64,000 nucleotides of DNA, from contig CM066043.1 in assembly GCA_033557465.1 (NCBI GenBank), positions 106,692,278-106,756,277 on the forward strand. Direction: 5' to 3'. Both the position numbers and the translations under genes were made by a program. This DNA comes from Ichthyophis bannanicus. Its lineage: Eukaryota > Chordata > Amphibia > Gymnophiona > Ichthyophiidae. Position 1 is the first letter of the stretch. Each line of letters starts with the position of its first letter. This document shows, in pieces, positions 21,524 through 35,000 of this stretch. The notes beneath the pieces are model-generated. The model made no database searches and had not been told where the DNA came from. It saw only the letters and a list, made by a program, of their open reading frames with translations.

Positions 21524-22399
21524 CCAGCTAGCACATGTCCATAAGTTCCACTCAGCCAACTGGCTGCTTAGTCTGCTGCATGCCCACTACTTCTTTTCAG
21601 GAGCCATCTCTGGATAGTCCCCTTTGCCAGTGCTCAGTATACACGTCAGTGTTGCCTTTTTTACATCAGTTCCCTGCTAGAATTTGGATCCTATTTCACC
21701 TTGTAAGGACATTCCTGGATCCTGCCCCAGTTTCTGCTGGGCCTCCGTTTACTCCTGCCTTGCTGCTCTTTGGCAAGTGTCCTGTGTTGTGTTTCCTGTC
21801 TTCTTCAGACTTCTGCTTTCTGGTTCTCACCTTAGGTTGTGGGTTTGGGTAGCAAAGGACCCGATAACCATCAGCACTGGAGGGCTCAACATGAAAGGAA
21901 GGTGGCAATAAGGCAGAAGATCCTATCCTAATCACTTCTCGACCTGTGGTGCCCTACCCTCTCTGTGGGCTGCTCACTCACCGTTCTTAGATCTCCTTTA
22001 TTGAAGAGAACAGTCACAGAGAGATTATGAAGATGAAGAGAAAGATGGATGGTGCAGAGTACAGGCAGCTATCATCAGCACCCATTTTCTTCTTTGGAAG
22101 AACAGATCCATTAACTATTCGACAGACATGAGGATCCCAACCTCTTATTTTTGAAGGTAAGCAAGAAGGAAAGATCTCACTATTAGCACCTGCTTGGTTC
22201 TTTCAAGTGATCTGGACTGGCCATTCTTGGGAGTGAAAATACTAAGCACCACAGACCACTCCATCTGGCACTTATGTTCTCATTCGGTATTGGTTCCTCC
22301 TTTCCCTATCATTGATGTCACTGTTTGCTCCATACATGATCGAGCACCACCATTGATCTGGTTGCCACCACCTTTGCTGAAAAATCCGTTTTAAGTTTC
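21524..22399. other. Intergenic sequence downstream of TIMM17B
   Basis: No gene or known repeat is recognised in this stretch between the unclassified element and the TIMM17B 3' end. Open frames here lack recognisable motifs. Confidence 0.5.
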
Positions 22400-22913
22400 A
22401 ATAAGAAACATTTTTGCACATTTATTCTGAGCAAGCATATTAGTCTGGCTCTGCACAGCAGACGAGGCAATTTAACAGCCAGGGTTCAATGGAAGCTATT
22501 ATTGCACTTATTCCAGGCTTGAGTTCTACCACCGAGGTGGATGATGGCGTCTGAGATTCATAGACTGCTATTCCAGTATCAAGATACCTTCCACACATGC
22601 AGCTCTGAATACACCTTACAAAATACTCATTTTTAATTGTGGGCCACACATGCCCTTAACTTTAATTGTTCACATCTACCACACAATCCCTCACCCTCTT
22701 CTGTTGCCCTGGAAACTAGTTATAAAAAGAACTTTGTGTATTATAAGAAAATATCCTGAAAAGTCAGTTTCTGAAGCATGGTGCAGGATTCCCTTTCATT
22801 TACAGGACTGAAAACTCCAAGAGCCAGAAGACTTAAAAGTAATTTGGAGACCAGATCCCAAAGTTCCAAACTCTCCGAGCCTCCAATTCTTCCCCACTTT
22901 TGTAAATGCCACC
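22400..22913 (-). other. TIMM17B: Probable TIMM17B 3' untranslated region
   Basis: Sequence following the TIMM17B stop codon. On the minus strand an AATAAA polyadenylation signal lies at 22421-22426, about 490 bases after the stop, so cleavage near 22400 is expected. The exact end cannot be fixed without transcript data. Confidence 0.6.
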
Positions 22914-23002
22914 TCACTGATATTGTCTGTAACTGCTGTAGCCAGGTGGTGGGGAGCCATCCTGTGGGGGGAGCTGACCGGGATCCTCACCGAAGGGACT
23001 CG
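22914..23002 (-). CDS. TIMM17B: TIMM17B coding exon 6 with stop
   Basis: Acceptor CTCTCCTTTTAG. Encodes a proline-rich tail ([16 protein letters not shown], then [13 protein letters not shown]) and the TGA stop at 22914-22916. The EDP-x-QLP motif and Y-x-QY end are typical of TIM17 C-termini. Confidence 0.95.
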
Positions 23003-26000
23003 CTAAAAGGAGAGAGAAACAGAAAGAGAGAGAAGGGTGGTTTTGATAAAACTCAAAGTTGTGCTGTATCAGAAGATGGCAAAACCTATATAGCTTATTG
23101 CATCTGTGCTAGTCACTGAAAATGGCAAATTGCAACCTTCTAAGCTCTTAAGTCATTAATCTCCACTCCTCTATCTCCAGTGTTACTCCCTTCCTTCAAT
23201 CTATCTTCTCCCTCCTCAGAGAGAACTGTGTATAGCTTTCTATCCTGCTGTAGACCTTGATAGCAGGAACCCCTTTAACCTCCATTCCACCCCTATCTAG
23301 GATGGTGCATACAAACCAATGGCCCTTTGTTCACAACCCTCCCTCCCCCCACCCATTCATCCCCTTCACTCACGGTTCTGAAACTGCTGTGCTGTGTATC
23401 TAGTCAGGAGAATGCCCACGCCTTCAATCAGTGCCAGAAGAATCCCTCCCATCATCGCTGAGCCCACCATGGCAAGGGGGCCACCTGAGGGGAAGGGAAG
23501 AGACCAAAGAAAAAAAATCACAGGTCACTTTGGTTCACTATAAAGAAGCAGCATTATAAAAAGGGGGCTTCGCGGATAGGGCATCCCAATGAGTCCATGT
23601 CACTTTGTCACTTAGGACAGGATCAGTGTCTTGCCCAAAACTGGAACTAGTTGACTAGCTCTGAATGCAATCCAGCAGAGGCAGCCATTGCCAGACTCTC
23701 TGGCACACAATCAGGTGGCATCAGGGATTATGCACTAAGCTGATGGACAAATAGTACAGTACTCTTGGCACCATATACAAATGCTACAAGCGTTATACTC
23801 CGTTTTCTTTTCAAGGTAGCTAATTGCTAGAATTCCTTTGAATACTGATCAAGGTATGAGCAATAAGGACTTGGTGGTCCATAGATGGATTTAACTGAAA
23901 ACAGTGACTAACAATGGAAACGGAATACACCCTTTGGGAATGGTTCAGTGACTCATTGGTACTGTTGTGCACCATTATGCAGAGGGCCTGCATTGGACTC
24001 CCAGCTCAAGGCTATGGATGCTCCAAAGGCGCTGTTCACACTGGAGGGGGTGGGAAGCAACACCTAGTAGCCAGACTCGGGATCCATGTCAGCCAGGTTC
24101 TGGAAGGAATTTTGGTGCCTGGCCTCTGGCTGAGCATTCTCATGACAGTAAACGGGCTAGGTGAGTTTCCACAGGATAAAAGGAGAGAGAAACTAGCAGG
24201 GGTCCATTATGATTGAGTTGAAAGGCCAAAATGGAGCAGAAGGAATTTGCCAAGCCCAAAGAAAATCGGAGTAGCCGCCTAGTGATTAGGGCAGCAACCT
24301 AGGATCAGAAAGACCAAGGATTGTATTTCATCAACTCTCCTTGTGGCCTGGACTAAATCACTTAATCCTCCACTGCCTCAGGAACAACCTTAGATCATAA
24401 GTCCTCCAGGGACAGGGAAATACCTACAGTACCTTATTGTAACTTGCCTTGATCTACTACTGGAAAGGTGCGAGTTAAATACTAAGAGAGAGTTACAGAT
24501 ATCACCATTAGGCCTATAAGGGTTTTCCATCCTATACTGCCTGCAAAATTAGCATCTCAGTTAATACTTACTCCTGGAGGCCAGGACTGCTCCAGTGAGT
24601 GCCCCACTGGTGATGGAGTTCCAAGGGTCTTCTTTCCCACGCAGCTTCACTAGGCCACAATCAATGGTGGAAAAAAGGCCTCCCCATACTGCAAAACTGC
24701 CTGTCAGGAAGAAATGAGAGATTTAGGAAGATACAAAAGATCCAGACTCCCCATTTCCCTCACCAATGTAGAGGGATCTCTGTACAGAAAAGTAGGCTGC
24801 AGATGAGTCAAACTGACAGAGGACTGTAACAATTCCAAGTATGAAGCTATGAAAATCTCACATGCAACCTTCTGCATTTCACTCAAGCAAATAATTTCAT
24901 TAACTTTCACTCTGACGATTTTCTTCCTTGACAGCATGGCCTAGAGTTTAAAGCTGTGAGAATTTCTGGGTCAGGTTTTCCACTTCTCAGGGTGGTCATG
25001 GATGCTGTAGTGTCAGCATTCATATCTACTGGGAGGAGTCAATCATTATGCAATGGTGACACTTAGTGACTAGATTTAGGACCCATGATTAGAGTTTAAG
25101 AGTTCTGTGAGAAGCCCTGGTGCATAGCACCTAGCTGAGAACAGCCACTGTAATGAATGAACTAGGATAGGAAGGGTTATAAATATTGGGGAGAAAACCC
25201 CCACTATTTATTTGTGAATGAAGGCTCATGGTACCAGATGCCAGTCTTGATTTTGACTGAACCGATAGCCTAAAGGAACAGGAAAAAACAGACAAGTCAA
25301 AACGAAAATGAAGGCCTAGTTCCATTCTCATTTTGATAAACATGTCTTGAGCTCAGATTTAGAAGATTCCAAATCCAAAGAGTCTTGCCCCCTTCTCTCT
25401 CTCTCATAGAAGCAGAGCGGCTGATGATAAATAAAGATCACGCCATAGAGTCATTTGACTTCTACATCTTTATGAAATGCTAGGGAACCAGAGATCTCAT
25501 ACTTACGCCGCTAGCCTACTCCTTTCATTCCCCATGTTATTTTTTTAAACACCCGGACAGCATGACCCATAAAGGCTATTGCTGTAACCTAAACATGTAA
25601 ACTACTTGAAGTGCAAGCAGGGTTCAGGAAAGGGAGAGGAACGAGAAACATTATTGTGGATGTGAGATGGATCCTTGAAAAGACAAAAGAATACCAAAAA
25701 GGATATCTGTGTGTGTTTTATTGACTACAGCAAGGCTTTTGGCTGTGTAAACCATGAAAAGCTCTGGGCCACATTAAGAAGCATGGGTATACCAGAACAC
25801 CTGATCATTCTCTTGCACAACCTTTACAATGATCAAGAAGCAACAGTTCGAACGGAACTAGGAGAAACAGAATGGTTTAAAATCAGCAAAGACGTATGGC
25901 AAGGCTGCACACTTTCCCCCTACCTATTTAATTTATATGCAGAACAAAATCAGAGAAACAGGACTGTATGAAGACAACAGAAGTGTGAAGATTGGTGGAA

Positions 26001-29000
26001 GACTCAACAACCTTCGCTATGCTGATACCACCACACTACTGGCTGAAAGTGAAGATGATTTGAAACATTTGCTTCTCAAGATCAAGGAATATAGTCTTAA
26101 AATGGGTCTGCACCTTAATGTTAAGACAACAAAGATCCTGACAACTGGCAAAATGAATAAGCTCAGCGTTGATGGAGAAGAAATTGAAATAGTTGATCCA
26201 TGTAGGTTAAAGTCGTCAACTATCAATAAAGAAGCAACAAGCAGTCAAGAAATCAGATGACGCATTGCTCTTGGCAGAATGACTATGAAGGGCCTAGACA
26301 AGATTCTCAAGAGCAGAGATGTCTCTCTCCATACAAAGATTCGACTTGTTCAAGCCATGGCATTTTCAGTGAGATCAAATGGATGTGAAAATTGGACAGT
26401 GAAAAAGATAGGAAGAAAATTGATGCCTTTGAATTATGGTGCTGGCAACGAATATTACGTATACGATGGACACCCAAAGAACAAACCAGTCAGTACTAGA
26501 GGAATCAAACCTAAGCTTTCTTTAGAAGCTCAGATGACAATACTTTGACTTTCATACTTTGGACACATCATGCGAAGAGAGAGATCATTAGAGAAGGACA
26601 TCATGCTTGGCAAGGTAGAAGGTCAATGCAAAAGAGGAAGGCCAGCAATGAGATGGATCGATACAATAACAGCAGCTATGGGTACCAGTCTGTCAACAAT
26701 GAGCCACCTGTCTGATGATCGAACACAGTTTGGGACAACTATCCAGAGAGTCGTCATGAGTCGACACCGACTTGATGGCACGTAACAACAAACATGTAAA
26801 CCATCAGCTCCAGGTTCTAATCATACTTTTGCACCAATAACCTCCTGTTCACCATACAGTCACGCTATTAAACTATCCACTTTAATGATCTTTCCAGGTT
26901 GACATCATGGCCTCAAAGTTCTTCCCAGACCTAAAAGGAGCCTACATTCCACATTGTACACATGTTCATGGATCAAAAAAATAAAAAAAAAAAAATTCCA
27001 CACACCTTCATGCTGCCCCTTACATGCTCTGAAAATGAAAAAAATAAAAAAAAACAAAAAAAAAACAAAACTTGAAACTGCAAGATCAGCCTGAACTTGC
27101 TCCAATGTGCAGCTCAAGCAGCTTGTAAAGAGCCAATAAGAGTGGCAATGTTAGAAGCAGAGCGTTTTTACTGCAGCTGCAAACAGCAAGGCAAGAGGAA
27201 TGGCGAGAGAGAGAATGGGTGAAGGCAGGGTTCTATGAGGGAGAGAGTGTGTTACTACCGTCTAACAGCTAGTTGCACCTCAGCTTCCCTGGCTCTTCAT
27301 TACCACATGTGCAGGAGAAATCTCCAGTTGCTTCTGCCCTGGTTTTTCTAGCACCATACAGGCTGCATAACAGAACAGTGCTGGCTTGGGACACAGCAAT
27401 AGGGGCTTGGAGCACCTGGGGATCACCACTGCCAAATTTACGCTTGCTGATGGAGTCAGCAGGAGCCAAAATTACATTGGGCCATTTTAGGTAGGAGGAA
27501 GGGACCTCAAACCAGACACTATTTCATTCTTTTTTGTTCCGTTTTATAACATTTTGAATAAAATGAAAATAAAATATTGAAACAAAAATTTGAAGCATGC
27601 ACCTCCCTGCGGTCTGTGCTCTGTAGCACTGTCCATTCACCCACTTTTGCCCTGTGCAGCCTGCCTGTGCCACATGATATTGCTCATGTACCCACCCTTC
27701 CCGTCCACTCTGGAAAATTTCCCCTCCCACCCAATAAAAACAAACTGCTAATGTGGCTCCCAGAGACTCTCCCAATTACGGATATGGCCCTTCATCCAGA
27801 AAGGATTTTCCCATCTCTGCTCTATAATGTATTACACACTCCCCACTCAAAACCCAAATGCTAGTTCAAAGAGATGTCTTTGATATATGCTTTAGTCTAT
27901 AAAAATTAACTATAGGTATATACCACTCCATACTCGTGGAATTGAAAACGAAAAAACACACTTTGTCAGACGGCTGCCTGGGTGAGAATGTTCAGTCTTG
28001 GCAAGTGCATATGTCAATATGATTTGCAAGGGATTGTGGGCAATGCAGTCCATTCACATCAGACACAGCTGCTCACAATAATTAGTTGTGCTTGAGGGTA
28101 AAGCCAATAAGATATTTATTTATGAGGTTATTTCTCCCAACACAGATATGCGTGGTAGCACATAAATCAGGTTACTTGCTTTCAGTGTTAAACTTGGAAA
28201 AACAAAATCAGGAAAACAACATTTGAACTTGTCAGACAATCAAAGCAAAAGAATAAAGACCTGGTTGGTAACAAACTGGTCTTTTCTGTAGGCTTTAGCT
28301 AATATTTTCTTAGCAGTGTATCAAACAACAAACAAAATCCACAAAGAAAGGAAAAACTGTTCTTTTCAGGTTAACTTCTTATATCTTCACACAGATTCAG
28401 AAGTGATTCCCTCAGAGCTCACAAGCAATTAGGTAAGGCTCAATTGCTAGCAGTTATCCAGCTGAAACCCCTTAGCTGGCTTGCTTTCTACTGCGTGGCT
28501 CAAAATTCTACTTCAGGAGTTTTTCTGAGTAGATTAAAGAACAAGTTTGTATTTCTTTGTAATGGTTGCTGTACTTTGTAACAGACAATTACCAAAGGAG
28601 TTTAGACAGAGAGCAATCCATGTAAATACATCCTTCATCTGCAACCTCTCCCCCTTCTTCCACAATCATGGGTTCAATATCAGGGATTGGCACAGAGGAA
28701 TTTCTCAATGGAGCACATTCAGGAGAATACTTGCTTCCCTGCTGTCTTTCAAGGGTATAGCTAGGGCATAGATCAGTGTTCATACCTGAGCTTCCATTGC
28801 TGTTAGAGATCCTCTCTATATAGCCTGGCCAGTATGTAGTCCAGTTCTTATGTCCAGCCTTCCAATCCAGATCCCTGGACACTGGGTCTCTCTTCACATA
28901 CCTTCTGGCACGGGTCTTAGGGTCCCTTCCAAGTGTAGCCATCTCCCTCACAGGTACCGTCTGGAGATTCCTAGCTCTGCAGCACCATTCCTCTGGCTTT

Positions 29001-32000
29001 CCCCAGTCCAATGGTGTATGCTGGCCCTTGGAATGCCTCCCAGTATACGTACTGCTCCGGACTCCTCTAGATCTCCCAAAGGCTTTTCTCTTCTTTCTTC
29101 CAAAGGGTTTCTTGCCCTCTCTGTCCGTCCGGTTTGGCTTCTGCTTCTGATGATCCTCCTGATGAAACTGAGGATATCCAAGTTGATCATGAAGATGATG
29201 ATGAGGATAATTCTCTGTAGAATAAACTCTACCTTTATTCTGCCTAGATGAGTGCTCCACCCTAACACAGCGCAGCTGTGCTGAATCAGGCCCTGCCCTT
29301 TGAGATGAGTGCTTAGGGATTACCTCATAGCCCCCTCCTGATTGAACACACGTTTCCCCACTTCAGCTCCTCTAATGGCTGTTGGAAACCTGGTGCATTC
29401 TGGGACTGGTAGTCTTATGAGAAAATTCTGTTTTCTTATTTCTACCAGAACTGACAGGTTGCTTGTTCAGAGTCACTTCACCTTTCCTATAGCTCCTTCC
29501 TGAGCTATGATAAGCTTCCTTATCACAACTTCTAGTACCAAACATCCATCTTCAAAAGACTAAAACTAAAACAAAAAAGACTAAAAGACTAAGGAACTCA
29601 AATACTCTGCAATCCGCCCGATTTTAAAAAATAAGGCTCTAAATGAAAATGACCCATCATCATATCGCCCGATTGCCAGTATTCCTTTCCTGACCAAAAT
29701 CATTGAAAAAGTTGTTCAACTCCAACTCTAAGATTATATTGATACATTTGCCCCCCTTGATGATCACCAATACGGGTTCCGACCTTTTCATGGCATTGAA
29801 ACCCTCCTTCTTGCCCTCCTCGATACCCTCATTAAGGGTTTAGATAACGCAAAACAAGTCTTCATACTGGTATTCCTTGATATATCCGCTGCTTTTGACA
29901 GTGTAAACCATAATATTCTCATATCAAGACTCAGTCAGATAGGATTAAGGAAATCTACTCTAAATTGGTTTAAATCATACATATCTGATCGTTCACAATT
30001 TGTACAAGTTAACCAGAATTCATCACCCCCTTTTCCTCAAGAACAAGGAATACCTCAGGGCTCTGCATTATCTGCTCTTCTATTCAACCTTTATCTTCAG
30101 CCAATTTGCACCATTTTCCAAAAATATAAGATGAAATACCACATATATGCAGATGACATTATGTTGTACTCTCCATTCAACATACATGATCCTAACTATG
30201 ACAAAATAGCAACCTGCCTCATGGAAGCTGAAAAATGGCTGCGTTCATACAATCTGAACATTAACTTCAAAAAAACTGAGGTATTAATCACATCAAGAAA
30301 CACGAATTACACACCACCAACTGACATCAAACTTCTGAACTTTACCCTACCAGTCAAGGAAGAGATTAAATACCTAGGGGTTACCCTTGACAAGACCCTT
30401 AGGGGTCTGTTTACTAAAAGGCCGGTGTTGTGCGGTCCGCGGTACCGAGCGGGTGCCGTATAAGGAGTGGGCGTTCCGTCGTGAAGAACAGAAGCTGTGA
30501 TTGACAGATGCGCTAAGGTGCGCGGCGCCCGTGTGGTTAGTGTCCTGTGACATTACGGCGTTTGATCTGTGCACATAGATCACACTGCTCACGGTTTTTG
30601 GGCTTCCACTATTGTGCTGCACATTGCTGACGGAAACGGTTTCTTTTCCCGGCACAGCACCTCTAACGCGAGTGTTTCACTGGCGGTAAATTTCTTTGCA
30701 GATTCGGGCACGCTCCTGTGCGGCGAGTCTCTCCCCTCCCACATTCCGCCCACTGACCCCGTCTCTCCGCCCCTAGGGGGCCTTCCTCCGCCCTCATTTC
30801 GCCTTGGCACGCCTCTTTCGCACATTACCGCCCCGCAAATGTGCGCGTTGTCGGCGCACGCTTGCGGGACCCGTTAATGTGCCGCGCACTCGTACGGGGC
30901 GCTTAAGAGCACTTAAATACATCTTTTAGAGCGCTCATGTGCGCCCCGTACAAGTGCGCCGTTTAGTAAACAGACCCCTTAGTTTCACTAACCACATTAA
31001 GAAAATAACCAAAACAATTTATTACAAGCTTCGTTCCATTCAACTGAGGCCTCTTTTAGAAAATGACGATTTTAGAACTGTTACACAAGCATTAATAACT
31101 CCCCACTTTGATTATTGTAATGGAATACTACAGAGAGTATCTAAAAAGAACCTAAAAATTCTACAAATGGCCCAAAATGTTACCGCGAGAATAATTTCCA
31201 AAGCCAAGCTAACCGACCACATTACCCCGATCCTCTTTTCTCTTCACTGGTTACCTATATCCAGAAGGATTCTATACAAAATCTTATTGACCACCTTCAA
31301 ATTAATTAATCAGATTGCCCCATCATACCTATCTACACGGATTCATAGCCCTCCAGAAAATAGAATAAGACGAAGAAGGAACTCTTAATACCATCTTAGT
31401 ACCTGACTCAATAAAGAAGACAAAACAAAACAACAAGTACCAGCGCCTTCTCGTTTGTAGCACCATCACTATGGAATAACCTCCCAGATCAATTAAGAGA
31501 AATAAAAGATCGACAAAAATTCCAAAGACCTAAAAACATATCTATTCTCACAATACTACTCCTGCATAGATAATGACCTGGATAAGGCCTCTCATCCTCC
31601 ATAACTCACTATGATTATACCCTCTCCAATAGTATCACTACAACTCCCATAGCAGAACTTAAGACGAACTATAATATGTATATATGTAAAAACTAGGTAA
31701 TAACTTGTAAATAGTTCTAATCTCTGTTATGCTAGATAATTTGTATATAATTTGATTATAGTTCGATGTATCTGTTATATATTACTACTCTTGTTCCATG
31801 TAAGTTGATATTGTTTGATGTAAACCGCCACTGATCTTGGGAATTGGCGGTATATAAAAACTTGTAAATAAATAAATAAAACTTCTGCCAAACAGGAATC
31901 CCTAAACCTTGGCGAGTGGTCAGGCAAATGCAGAAAAAGCTGCTTCTAAAGATAAAAGGAGCTTTCAAATTGCACAAGGCCTTAGATGACAAAGGCAGGC

Positions 32001-35000
32001 CTTGAACTGTACCCAAATCAATCATCGGTAGATATAGCAAGGCCTCTACAGCTGGCTTAGTATGAGCACAGACAGAGTTGCGCACTGGCTGCACTGCAGA
32101 AATCTAATTTCAAAAACTACAACAACAGTATAAACGTTCCCTACTCAGACGGGACTGTAGAAGTATGTCTGGAATTAGCAAAGACCTGCTGATGTACAAT
32201 TGTTTCAGAGATAGAATGTTAAATATGCGTTTATGGGATTTATTGTAAAAATGAATAAAAATAAAAGATTACAACCCCCCTCCCCCAACATTCTTTGCTA
32301 CCTTAGAAGCCAAAAATACACATTGCAAAATTTACTAAAATAAAATTACTCACCATATGCTAAACCATATTTTCAAAAATGTCCATACACTAGTGTACTA
32401 ATAACCTCAACAACCAAATATACTAATACATATCACATCCAAAAGTTATTAAATACCATTTTAAACATTAATATCACATAAAATGTTATAACGTCCTAAT
32501 TATCTAAACCCTTATAAAAAAAAAAAGTCCCCTCTTTTAGATCTTATATCATCACAGTGAATACAAAATTCCATGTCATGTCAAATAAAACAAAACCAGA
32601 AAAAAATCAGACTAAACTATGCAAAGATGCAGACTCACTGTTTCAAACACTAGAAAACAAAGACAAAACTGACTTGATGAGCCACTTCTTTAGTAACGTG
32701 CAGTTCTTCTCGGCAAAAACTTTACAAAAAACACCAACGAATGCGCTCTTTAAACCGCATCGCAACCAATCGCCAGTCAGTCAACAGAACCAATGCCACT
32801 CCAACTGGGAATTTAACCCAAACGGTTCCATACTCTTCCAACAAAAAATGAAATTGTTGTTCCTTACGGCATAATAGCTGTTCAAAATTACCACCCTCAC
32901 ATCCCCTTACTTATATTAAAATAAAACAATGAAAGTCTTCTAAAGAATGATTTTTCAGCTTCCAGTGTGTCACTAAAGGAGCCGATTCCACACCACGACG
33001 GATAGCAGATAAATGTTCAATAATGCATGTTTTAAATGGCTGAGATGTCTGACCAATGTATATCAATGAACAAGGACATGTTACCACATAAATTACTCCC
33101 CTAGTTTGGCAATTTGCGTCACCCCGTAGCTGGTATGTAAATCCCAATGAAGGATGTGTAAAAGAACATATTTCTAATGTTACTGCACACACTACACATC
33201 AATTACATTTACAATGTCCCCCAAACTCTGAATTTGAAATGAAATCCCGTTGAGACCGGGAATGCACTAGTATATCCCTTAAATTTCTGCCCCTTCGAAA
33301 TGAGAAAACAGGAGGCACTGCAAAAATGGGATGAACTCCCAAAATATTCCAATGGGATAAAATAAAATTTCTAACATGACAGGCTTGGGTAGAAAACAGT
33401 ACAACACAAGTCAAAGTTGGTTCAGACTTCCTGGCAGATCAATATCTAGGATTGGCACCTCATGGTTGAAACATCCGGGGAGAGGCAATTTTCACATCTC
33501 TAGTGCACAGAACAGCTACATACAAGACAGACTTTCTGAACAAGATAAAACATCAAGCAGCTACTGCCCAACACTCTCCTGGCTACAATGGATGTAGAAT
33601 CACTATATAGCAACACTCCCTATGTATATGGAATAACTTCATTATTTATATTCTCTTATATACCGCACTATTCAGCATCAGCGCAGTTCACATAGAACAA
33701 AAATCTCAGTACAGTCAACATGCATGAGTTTACAGATAACAAGGGAAGGAACTTAGATTGTAAATAATTACCCTTGTTATCCATTTACAAGGATAACACT
33801 ACTGCATAGGTACCTGTTATATATTCTTAGTAACCGCTCCTAGTAACAGGTACCTATGTGACAAATTTCCAAACTGATACACCCCCGATCACCAATACAG
33901 CCCAGAAACTAGTGAATTCATCCTAACCCACAGTTACTTCAGTTTCAATGACAATATCTACAGGTGGAACCCTCAGCAACATGGATTCTGCCCACACCAT
34001 GGTGTGGAAACTCTACTAATTACACTGATAAATCCCTAACACAAGGCATGCAACAAGTAAAAATCCTTGAGCTCATCTTCCTGGACATATCATTTGTGTC
34101 TGACACTGTAAACCACCACCTCCTACTACAACGTCTCTACAACACTGGAATTCAGGACACCATACTCAAGTGGTTTACGTCTTACCTCACAGACAGGCGA
34201 CAACAGATAAAGATAAAAAACACCTCCATCCCATACAAGCAAACATGGGGAGTCCCCCAAGGATCCACCCTCTCCGCCATTCTCTTCAATCTCTACCTAC
34301 AACCACTATGCAGTCATAAGATCGCACAATTTCCAAGTCCAGATGTACACGGATGATATATGGACCAATCAACACAAATCAATCCGTCCTCTCTACCTAC
34401 CAAGACTGTTTCATGGAAGCTGACTGGCTACGAGAAAACAACCTGCAAATCAACTTCAGCAAGCGGAAGCCCTCTACATAATGAGACACCCCGCATTTGT
34501 ACCCCTACCCACAATAATCCTGAATGATACCACAATCAAAACAAAGACAGAACAAATACCTTGGAGTCATCCTGGACCAACATCTAATGTTCAAAATACA
34601 AACAAAACCACCAAAACAATTTACCACATAAAGACTACAATGACCCCGCCCACTCGAGTCAAAAGACTTCCGGACTGTACTACAAGCAACAGTAATATCC
34701 CACCTAGATTACTGCAACGCCATCTACCAAGGTCTACTGCAATTCATGCTTCTCCCGCTCCAAATGGCTCTCCATTCAGTAGCAAGATGCGTCGAGGCAG
34801 GACCATACAACCCCAAACAGCTGCACTGGCTCCGGTTAACAATGTTAACCTATAAAGCCATCCATGCAACCCCGCTCCTTCCCCATGCACCCCAGCTCTC
34901 TTCTACAACCCTCCCAACCTCAAAGAGCCAGACGAATATCCACAATAAACATCCTGACCATTTCTCACATTAGGACCAAATCAAACCAGCAAGCATGTAA

